From assembly GCF_027460065.1 (NCBI RefSeq), contig NZ_JAPYZZ010000008.1, positions 62,001 through 126,000 on the forward strand: 64,000 nt of DNA, in the 5' to 3' direction. The DNA comes from Martinezella rhizogenes. GTDB taxonomy: Bacteria; Pseudomonadota; Alphaproteobacteria; Rhizobiales; Rhizobiaceae. Positions 57,858-64,000 of the stretch are shown piece after piece; the stretch's first letter is position 1, and every line of letters begins with the position of its first letter. The notes beneath the pieces are model-generated. The model ran no database searches and was not told where the DNA came from. It worked only from the letters and a program-made list of their open reading frames with translations. A program made the translations under genes and the position numbers.

Positions 57858-58703
57858 CTACATGCCTTTCGGCACCAGTATCTGCGGCTGGCGGGGAAGG
57901 TTTCTCATCGAGACCCGGATCACCGGATCCGTGGCATAAGCGATCTGGAAACTTTCGCCGAACATCGTCAGAAACTGTTCCAGCGGTGGACCGGTACGGT
58001 GCATCGGCAAGATCAGCGCGGATCGAAGGCGCTTCACCACCCGGCTCATGCTGTCAGCCCCCATGGTCAGGCCGCCATCCACCGGTACCATCAGCACGTC
58101 CAACCGGCCGATTTCGGCATAATGCGTGTCCGTCAGTTCATGATGCAGATGGCCGAGGTGACCGATGCACAGCCCGGCAACCTCGAAGATGAAGATGGAA
58201 TTGCCGTTTTCCTGAAACGACTCATAGTCACCCCAGCGGTTGCGGATGTCGGTCGCGACATTGCGGATGTAGACGTCATCCACCAACACCTTGTGCTCGG
58301 CCTTTTCGCCGGGCGTATCACTCCAGCCATGCAGCACATATTGAATGGCCGGGTCCGGGCTGAGGGTGAAATGGGTGGAATGCGCCCGGTTCATCGTTAC
58401 CACGGTCGGCGTGACGGGCGGACGGTAGACGCCGTTATAGTCGGTGGCGATCGTCACGCCATCAGGACTTTCGATGAGGTAGGTGGAATGGCCGATGAAG
58501 CTGATCTTCACCTCTTCCTTCTTCGCCGCCGCCTGCGCCAGCTGGACGCCTGGCGTATTCAAGCTCGCGAACATGACCCCAGGAATATTTCGGGCAATCG
58601 CCTGGCATTGGCTGACGGGAGGCCGGCTTGCCGTCTGGGAAAAGGCGGTTCCGGCGCAGGCGATCAGACCTGTCATTGCAAGCATTAGCACGCGCAGCAT
58701 CAT
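57858..58703 (-). CDS. Exported metallo-beta-lactamase-fold protein (UlaG-like, atypical motif)
   Basis: 281 aa with a signal peptide (LRVLMLAMTGLIACAGTAFS). The fold start is VKISFIGHSTYLIESPDGVT, and the later histidines lie in CIGHLGHLHHELTD and LILPMHRTG. The usual HxHxDH metal motif is replaced by NRAHSTHF, so the second half of the first metal site is missing. The enzyme may use one metal or have lost lactonase/phosphodiesterase activity. GGGGAG precedes ATG 58703 (or 58700). Single gene. Confidence 0.8.
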   Translation of the reverse strand: MMLRVLMLAMTGLIACAGTAFSQTASRPPVSQCQAIARNIPGVMFASLNTPGVQLAQAAAKKEEVKISFIGHSTYLIESPDGVTIATDYNGVYRPPVTPTVVTMNRAHSTHFTLSPDPAIQYVLHGWSDTPGEKAEHKVLVDDVYIRNVATDIRNRWGDYESFQENGNSIFIFEVAGLCIGHLGHLHHELTDTHYAEIGRLDVLMVPVDGGLTMGADSMSRVVKRLRSALILPMHRTGPPLEQFLTMFGESFQIAYATDPVIRVSMRNLPRQPQILVPKGM

Positions 58704-58819
58704 GCCACTCCCCTGAACTTGCGAAGGTTGAGAGGATGAGGCAGGTTTTGCGAGGCGTCCAGTTACAAGAAGGTCGGAAAGCTCAGACTCTCGTCATTGT
58801 GAACGCTCCCAGTAGACGT

Positions 58820-59644
58820 TCAGGCCCAGAAGGAGGGTAATGTTTCGGAAAGCCGCGGGCCGATGCGCAGCGGCGCGATCTTTTCGGCAAGTCCGGTGCG
58901 ATCGGAGATTTCAACGCCAACGCCGCAGATCGTCGCCGGCCCGCTTGCGGCCTCGAAACGGCCCTTCGGCATTTTGGAAATGAAGCGGTTGATCGGCTCT
59001 TCCTTCTCCATGCCAAGCGAGCTGTCATAATCACCGCACATGCCGGCATCAGACATATAGGCTGTGCCACCATTCAATATCTGCGCGTCAGCCGTTGGAA
59101 CATGGGTGTGGGTGCCGACGACGAAGCTCGCACGGCCATCGACGAAATGGCCGAAACACTGCTTTTCGCTAGTTGCCTCAGCATGGAAATCGAAGATGAT
59201 GGCGTCTGCCTGTTCCTTCAACGGGCAGGCAGCCAGAATGCTCTCCGCCGACTTGAAGGGATCGTCCAGTTCCGGATGCATGAACACCCGGCCCATGATG
59301 TTGGCGACGAGGATACGCGCGCCATTGCGCGCATAAAACAACCCTGAACCCTTGCCCGGTGTGCCGTCAGGATAATTGGCCGGCCGCAGGAACTGGTCGT
59401 GGCGCTCGCAGAAAGAAACTGCTTCCTTCTGGTCCCAGACATGGTTGCCGGTGGTTACGACGTCGGCACCGGCATTGATGGTTTCAAGATAGATATCCTC
59501 GGTAATGCCGAAACCGCCGGCGGCATTTTCACCGTTGACGATGACGAAATCCAGCTTCAGATCGGAAATCAGCCCCGGCAATCGCTCCCAGACAGCCGTG
59601 CGTCCGGTCTTGCCAACCATATCTCCGAGAAAAAGAAGTCTCAT
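58820..59644 (-). CDS. YmdB-type metallophosphoesterase (TIGR00282 family)
   Basis: 274 aa. The metal ligands of this calcineurin-like group are seen: FLGDMVGKTGR at the start, IVNGENAAGGFGI, TTGNHVWDQKE, IIFDFHAEATSEK, and VVGTHTHVPTADAQILNGG. Members such as Bacillus YmdB cleave cyclic nucleotides. A 70-nt gap separates it from the 5-FCL gene on the same strand. Confidence 0.93.
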   Translation of the reverse strand: MRLLFLGDMVGKTGRTAVWERLPGLISDLKLDFVIVNGENAAGGFGITEDIYLETINAGADVVTTGNHVWDQKEAVSFCERHDQFLRPANYPDGTPGKGSGLFYARNGARILVANIMGRVFMHPELDDPFKSAESILAACPLKEQADAIIFDFHAEATSEKQCFGHFVDGRASFVVGTHTHVPTADAQILNGGTAYMSDAGMCGDYDSSLGMEKEEPINRFISKMPKGRFEAASGPATICGVGVEISDRTGLAEKIAPLRIGPRLSETLPSFWA

Positions 59645-59714
59645 TCACCGCCTCGTTTTGCGTATGTTCTTTGGATTGCGTCCCTCTAGCGGGTAATCCA
59701 TGTTTTAAAAAGTG

Positions 59715-60332
59715 CTAAAGCGCCTTTTGCCCCGCATCGACCGTGGATAGCGGGGTGGAAAACCAGCGCAGCCCGCTTTCCGTCAGAATGGCGTGAAGCG
59801 GCACATCATGCGGCTCCGCCGGGACGGACGGCACTTCCTGACAATCAAAGGCGATGCCGATGAGAACAGGCTGACGGCCCTTGGCGTGCAATCTTGCAAT
59901 GGCACGATCATAGTGCCCCGCGCCATAACCGACACGCTGACCCTGCCCATCGAATACGGAAAGGGGCACAAGCAGAATGTCCGGATCGAGAACCTTCGCA
60001 TCCCCGCCCGGTCCGGTCGTGCCAAAACCTGTCTTCACCAGCGGCGTATCCGCTTCGAAGGCGCGAAAGACGATTGTTTCCCGGTCAAGCACCACGGGAA
60101 GGACGAGACGCCCGCCTCGTGCGCGCAACGCATCCATCAACGGCCGGGTATCAGCCTCGGAACGGATGGGCATGAAACCGGAAATGACGGTTTCGGGCGG
60201 AAAGGGAATGCCGGCGGCACCATGAACCGTCATCGACAGGCTCTTCTGCTGCCGCTCGGCTGGTGTCAACGCATCGCGCGCGGCGAGCCTTTCGACGCGC
60301 AACCTTGCCTTTTCCGCAGCATCGCCCTGCAT
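59715..60332 (-). CDS. 5-formyltetrahydrofolate cyclo-ligase
   Basis: 205 aa. Family signatures: SGFMPIRSEADTRPLMDALR, LLVPLSVFDGQGQRVGYGAG, followed by the GYGAGHYDRAIA motif. It converts 5-formyl-THF to 5,10-methenyl-THF. Its ATG overlaps the stop of the upstream CNNM/CBS gene by one base (TGATG). The nearby 6S RNA and zapA are the usual neighbours of this gene in proteobacteria. Confidence 0.95.
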   Translation of the reverse strand: MQGDAAEKARLRVERLAARDALTPAERQQKSLSMTVHGAAGIPFPPETVISGFMPIRSEADTRPLMDALRARGGRLVLPVVLDRETIVFRAFEADTPLVKTGFGTTGPGGDAKVLDPDILLVPLSVFDGQGQRVGYGAGHYDRAIARLHAKGRQPVLIGIAFDCQEVPSVPAEPHDVPLHAILTESGLRWFSTPLSTVDAGQKAL

Positions 60333-61609
60333 CAGGCGGCCCGGCTCACAAGAACCTTGTCGATACGGTGACCATCGAGATCGATAACTTCGAAACGCCA
60401 GCCGTTGCGGGTGACATGTTCACCCAGCTCCGGCAGGCGGCGGAATTCATCGAGCACCAAACCGGCAACGGTCTCGAACTCGGCATCCTCATCGATCTGG
60501 AAGCCCATGCGATAGGCGAATTCATCGGCCGGCATCCAGCCGGCGACGAGGAACGAACCATCCTCGCGCTCGACCATGGCCGGTTCTTCGTCATTATCTT
60601 CCTGGAAGGCACCGGTAATCGCCTCCAGAACGTCGCCTGAACTGACGATACCTTCGAAATGGCCGTATTCGTCATAGACCAGCACCATGTGCACGGTGGA
60701 ACGGCGCAGCGACTGGATGACATCCACCGCACTCGTCAGATCCGAGACGACAGGAACTTCGCGCAGAAGCTCACGCACATCCAGCTCCTTGCCTGAAGCC
60801 AGTGCATCGAAGGCATCCTTGGCGAAAAGCACGCCCAGAATTTCATCGGAAGCGCCGTTGCGCACCGGCAGGCGCGAACGCTGCGTCTGGCGAAGCTGCT
60901 CGCGGATTTCCTGGGCACTGTCTTCGATATCGACCACCTCGACATCGCGGCGCGGCGTCATCAGACCACGCGCATTGCGGTCGGCGAGGCGCATGACGCT
61001 GGTGATCATCGCCGATTCCTCGGTCTCGATCACGCCGGCGCTGTGAGCTTCGGCCAGAACCGTGCGGATTTCGTCGTCCGTCACCGAAGCGTTGGACTCA
61101 CCGCTATGGCCGAGAATTGCCAGAACGACCTTGCCGGATTTATCCAGCAGCCACACCAGCGGCGCGCCGACCCGCGACAGCATCACCATGGTAGGTGCGA
61201 CACGGGCGGCGATCTTTTCAGGGTCGCGCAGGGCAATCTGCTTCGGCACCAGCTCGCCGACGATCAACGACAGATAGGTGATGGCGACGACAACCGAGCC
61301 GACACCGATTGCATCCGCAGCACGATCGGGAACACCCTGCTCCAGAAGCCATCCGGTGAACCGGGCACCAAGCGTGGCACCGGAAAACGCACCGGACAGT
61401 ACGCCAACCAGCGTGATGCCGATCTGAACCGTGGAAAGGAACCGTCCTGGATTTTCGGAAAGGCCGAGCGCCATGGTGGCGCCCCTGCTGCCTTGCGCGG
61501 CAAGCACCTTGAGCCTCGCCGGTCTGGAGGAGACAACGGCAAGCTCGGACATGGCAAGCACACCGTTCAATACGGTGAGCAGGACCACGATCATAATTTC
61601 AGTAAACAA
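60332..61609 (-). CDS. CNNM/CorC-type hemolysin-family membrane protein
   Basis: 425 aa. N-terminal DUF21 (CNNM) domain with several membrane helices (MFTEIMIVVLLTVLNGVLAM, FLSTVQIGITLVGVLSGAF, VITYLSLIVGELVPKQ), two CBS domains (about 215-330, e.g. RGLMTPRRDVEVVDIED, HMVLVYDEYGHFEGIVSSGD) and a C-terminal transporter-associated CorC/HlyC domain (EFRRLPELGEHVTRNGWRFE). Related proteins affect Mg2+ or Na+ handling. The name hemolysin is historical. Translationally coupled to the 5-FCL gene. Confidence 0.95.
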   Translation of the reverse strand: MFTEIMIVVLLTVLNGVLAMSELAVVSSRPARLKVLAAQGSRGATMALGLSENPGRFLSTVQIGITLVGVLSGAFSGATLGARFTGWLLEQGVPDRAADAIGVGSVVVAITYLSLIVGELVPKQIALRDPEKIAARVAPTMVMLSRVGAPLVWLLDKSGKVVLAILGHSGESNASVTDDEIRTVLAEAHSAGVIETEESAMITSVMRLADRNARGLMTPRRDVEVVDIEDSAQEIREQLRQTQRSRLPVRNGASDEILGVLFAKDAFDALASGKELDVRELLREVPVVSDLTSAVDVIQSLRRSTVHMVLVYDEYGHFEGIVSSGDVLEAITGAFQEDNDEEPAMVEREDGSFLVAGWMPADEFAYRMGFQIDEDAEFETVAGLVLDEFRRLPELGEHVTRNGWRFEVIDLDGHRIDKVLVSRAA

Positions 61610-61856
61610 GTTTAGCTCTTTGGGCTGTTGAACGGCACGTCGCGGTTTTGACCGCAGAACCCTCTAATATAAAAGGGCATGACAGACATACCAATCCGAA
61701 TAATAGGCAATTGTTCCGCCATTGCAATGACGGCACTATAAAAAAGCCGTGCCCGGCAGTAGTGAAAAATAACTGTCGACGATAAAATAATCAGGTGAAG
61801 AACCGGGGTTGACCCGAAACTTCAAGCGCGATCCACGGCGACCGATGGAGATTTAC

Positions 61857-61994
61857 GATCCTGGGTGCCTACAAAAGTAGGTGGGCACCGTGTGTCCAGC
61901 CCCACGGGACTGGCCAGGGACAGCTCCCTTTGGATCGAGTATGGCCCCAGGGATTGTGGTTCCTGTCGGGAAGCGCAGAACGCATCCCAGATAT
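61857..61994 (-). ncRNA. ssrS: Probable 6S RNA
   Basis: Read on the - strand, CTGGGATGC at the start pairs with GCACCCAG at the end as closing stem. The middle has TTCCCGACAGGAA, CCCTGGGGCC and AAAGGGAGCTGTCCCTGGCC, giving a long interrupted hairpin of the 6S type. The position between zapA and the 5-FCL/CNNM pair is the conserved site of ssrS. 6S RNA binds housekeeping RNA polymerase by imitating an open promoter. The ends are estimated by eye (+/- 15 nt). An ORF over this region is judged accidental. Confidence 0.75.
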
Positions 61995-62061
61995 AGGACG
62001 AATTGGAGGAAACCGCCAGAGGGCGGATAGCGAATTTTACCGACGCGGAAAGTTCGCCCGA

Positions 62062-62439
62062 TCAATGGGTCGCGGGTTTTGGCCGTGCGAGCAGTTTTTC
62101 GGTAATGCCGTTCAGCCGGTCGGCCAGATCGCCAATGGCAACCGCCACTATTTCATCCGATTTCGCCTTGTGCTCGGCCATGCCGTCGCGGTTGCGGGAA
62201 AGGGATGCGACCTCCCCTTCCAGCCTCTCGATCTTGCGGTTGAGTTCGGAAAGCTCGTCCATAACCATGATGCCGGCCATGACGGTCAGCCTCAGATCGC
62301 CGATTTCGCCGAACTGGCTCTTGAGATGCCCGACATAACGGTCGAAACGGGTTGCAAGATCGGTCAGGTGGTCTTCCTGCCCCGCCTCGCATGCCATGCG
62401 ATAGGCCTTGCCATCGATCATAACAGTGACTTGCGCCAT
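62062..62439 (-). CDS. zapA: Cell division protein ZapA
   Basis: 125 aa. The N-terminal ZapA domain (MAQVTVMIDGKAYRMACEAG, DLATRFDRYVGHLKSQF, RLTVMAGIMVMDELSELN) is followed by a coiled coil (RKIERLEGEVASLSRNRD). It bundles FtsZ filaments at the division site. It lies 10 nt after the DUF4164-like gene, with which it forms an operon, and upstream of the 6S RNA. Confidence 0.93.
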   Translation of the reverse strand: MAQVTVMIDGKAYRMACEAGQEDHLTDLATRFDRYVGHLKSQFGEIGDLRLTVMAGIMVMDELSELNRKIERLEGEVASLSRNRDGMAEHKAKSDEIVAVAIGDLADRLNGITEKLLARPKPATH

Positions 62440-62449
62440 GAAACCGCTC

Positions 62450-62722
62450 CTATCGATCCAGCACCGCGCGGATCGTCTCCATGGCCGTTACCAGCCGGCG
62501 GGACACCTCGCGATTGACTTCTTCAAGACGGTTGGCGCGAAACTCGGCCTGATCAAGCTCATGTGCGAGCCTGGCGCGGTCGACATGGACCCGCTTGACC
62601 TCATTATCGATCTCGCCCGTCTCCCTTTGCCGCTCGATACGCATATCGATGGCATTTTCGAGATTTGTGATGGCAGCATTCAGCTCCGTCAGCGCAGATT
62701 GTACGGTCTTCTCAGCCGACAT
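62450..62722 (-). CDS. DUF4164-like coiled-coil protein upstream of zapA
   Basis: 90 aa from ATG 62722; an ATG at 62734 adds four residues. It is almost entirely helical, heptad-like sequence (ALTELNAAITNLENAIDMRI, ARLAHELDQAEFRANRLEE, then REVSRRLVTAMETIRAVLDR). I associate it with the DUF4164 family found before zapA in rhizobia. A role in division is inferred only from the neighbour. Confidence 0.85.
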   Translation of the reverse strand: MSAEKTVQSALTELNAAITNLENAIDMRIERQRETGEIDNEVKRVHVDRARLAHELDQAEFRANRLEEVNREVSRRLVTAMETIRAVLDR

Positions 62723-63045
62723 CGTTTTTTCCAACTCGCACGCTACCGGCCGAATCGTCCGGTTTCAGGCCTTCCCAACATCCAAGAGGTTATTACCCGA
62801 TTTACCATCCCGTCAATCAAACCAGTGCATTGAGGCGTTTTGCTCTGTGGATGAACGAAGAAGCGCCGGGCCCCATCGCACGATTTTTGTCGAGACAGCC
62901 GATTTTCTAAACGATTTTTATCCTTGGGCGAACCGCAATTGCCCGTGGATTTATTGACTTGCCTGCCTCACCTGCTATGGATCAACCCGCTTTTTGGATA
63001 GTTGCGTAAAACTATCTCCTTTCACCCGGAACAGACGGAAAAGCC
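62723..63045. other. 323-nt divergent intergenic region between the zapA operon and tkt
   Basis: It should hold the promoters of both divergent units. One + strand promoter candidate is listed at 62954-62980. No credible ORF or RNA structure was recognised. Confidence 0.6.
62954..62980 (+). promoter_or_regulatory. Candidate sigma-70 promoter of tkt
   Basis: TTGAC, 16 nt, CTATGG, close to the rhizobial consensus CTTGAC-N17-CTATAT. The start of transcription would be near 62987, about 59 nt before the tkt ATG. Confidence 0.4.
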
Positions 63046-64000
63046 ATGATTTCTCGCGACAAACACAACCGGATGGCCAATGCGATCCGCTTTCTTGCCA
63101 TGGATGCAGTGGAGAAGGCCAATTCAGGCCATCCCGGACTGCCGATGGGCGCCGCCGATGTCGCCACCGTTCTCTTCACCCGTTACCTGAAATTCGATCC
63201 CAAGGCGCCGCTTTGGGCGGATCGTGACCGCTTCGTGCTGTCGGCGGGCCATGGTTCGATGCTTCTTTACTCGCTGCTCTATTTGACGGGCTACGAGGAC
63301 ATGACGATCGACGAGATCAAGCGCTTCCGTCAGTTCGGCTCCAAGACCGCCGGCCATCCCGAATACGGTCACGCCACCGGCATCGAAACCACCACCGGTC
63401 CGCTCGGCCAGGGCATTGCCAACGCCGTTGGCATGGCAATTGCCGAACGCAAGCTGGAAGAGGAGTTCGGCTCCGACCTGCAGAGCCACTTCACCTATGT
63501 GCTGTGCGGCGACGGCTGCCTCATGGAAGGCATCAGCCACGAAGCCATCGCGCTTGCCGGCCATCTGAAGCTCAACAAGCTCGTTCTGTTCTGGGACGAC
63601 AACAACATCACCATCGACGGTGAAGTTGGCCTGTCCGACAGCACCGACCAGATCGCTCGCTTCCAGGCCGTGCACTGGAACACCATCCGTGTTGATGGCC
63701 ATGATCCGGACGCGATTGCCGCCGCCATCGAGGCCGCGCAGAAATCTGACCGTCCGACCTTCATCGCGTGCAAGACCGTCATCGGTTTCGGCGCGCCCAA
63801 CAAGCAGGGCACCCACAAGGTGCACGGCAACCCGCTCGGCGCCGAAGAAATCGCCGCTGCCCGCAAGAGCCTGAACTGGGAAGCCGAAGCCTTCGTCATT
63901 CCGGAAGATGTGCTCGATGCATGGCGTCTCGCCGGCCTGCGCTCCACCAAGACGCGTCAGGACTGGGAAGCCCGTCTCGAAGCCACCGAGACGACCAAGA
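63046..64000 (+). CDS. tkt: Transketolase, 3'-truncated by window edge
   Basis: 318 codons of about 660 are present; the frame is open at the end of the window. It starts [20 protein letters not shown]. Thiamine-diphosphate enzyme hallmarks: [58 protein letters not shown], and the TPP/Mg motif [20 protein letters not shown] running to WDDNNIT. It moves two-carbon units in the pentose phosphate and, in other bacteria, Calvin pathways. Its promoter is in the gap before it. I recall tkt-gap-pgk order in agrobacteria, but the next genes are outside the window. Confidence 0.97.
   Translation, partial: MISRDKHNRMANAIRFLAMDAVEKANSGHPGLPMGAADVATVLFTRYLKFDPKAPLWADRDRFVLSAGHGSMLLYSLLYLTGYEDMTIDEIKRFRQFGSKTAGHPEYGHATGIETTTGPLGQGIANAVGMAIAERKLEEEFGSDLQSHFTYVLCGDGCLMEGISHEAIALAGHLKLNKLVLFWDDNNITIDGEVGLSDSTDQIARFQAVHWNTIRVDGHDPDAIAAAIEAAQKSDRPTFIACKTVIGFGAPNKQGTHKVHGNPLGAEEIAAARKSLNWEAEAFVIPEDVLDAWRLAGLRSTKTRQDWEARLEATETTK

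Noticed and set aside
61853..62065. 70-codon - strand ORF downstream of zapA
   Set aside because: It coincides with the probable 6S RNA, and the protein has no feature of a known family.

Overview
This window looks like a Rhizobiaceae chromosome segment, most likely an Agrobacterium tumefaciens / A. fabrum type strain. That rests on gene families, GC-rich codon use and remembered gene order (siderophore NRPS cluster, pbpC, serA/serC, ftsH, tol-pal, ruvABC, zapA, tkt, which I associate with the linear second chromosome of strain C58). No alignment was run, so the organism call is inference.

Region 1 (about 1-17000, + strand) is the end of an iron-scavenging island. It starts inside a large non-ribosomal peptide synthetase (NRPS; A'-PCP-C-A-PCP-E). 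A stand-alone C-PCP protein without an adenylation domain follows, then a type II thioesterase, a FhuF-like ferric-siderophore reductase, a TonB-dependent receptor with an N-terminal signalling (STN) domain, and a complete Fec/Fhu-type ABC importer (binding protein, two permeases, ATPase). After a terminator comes a FecI-type ECF sigma factor with its FecR-type regulator. Together the genes make a peptide siderophore, take up its iron complex, release the iron, and let the loaded receptor switch on transcription.

Region 2 (17061-64000, mostly - strand) is conserved housekeeping sequence. It holds pbpC with a giant alpha-2-macroglobulin-like protein; Trm112-like, LON-domain, thioredoxin-TPR and prolyl-tRNA editing proteins; tRNA-Gly, a GST and tRNA-Met; mnmA, opgC and a Tim44-like protein; serC-serA behind a structured leader; an outer-membrane barrel protein; glmM; ftsH; tilS; and cpoB, pal, tolB, tolA, tolR, tolQ, ybgC. 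A tightly overlapped dinB-like / NUDIX / 43-codon ORF / ybgC run follows, then an HVA1-like protein, ruvBAC, a chemoreceptor (+), a flavin monooxygenase (+), yebC, an FMN split-barrel protein (+), an MBL-fold protein, a YmdB-type phosphoesterase, 5-formyl-THF cyclo-ligase with a CNNM/CBS membrane protein, a probable 6S RNA, zapA, a DUF4164-like protein, and the start of tkt (+).

No CRISPR array, insertion sequence, integrase or phage gene was seen. The most interesting items are the adenylation-less terminal NRPS module, the 43-codon ORF that looks like a NUDIX N-terminal remnant, the serC leader RNA, the 6S RNA and an orphan terminator that may end a small RNA.
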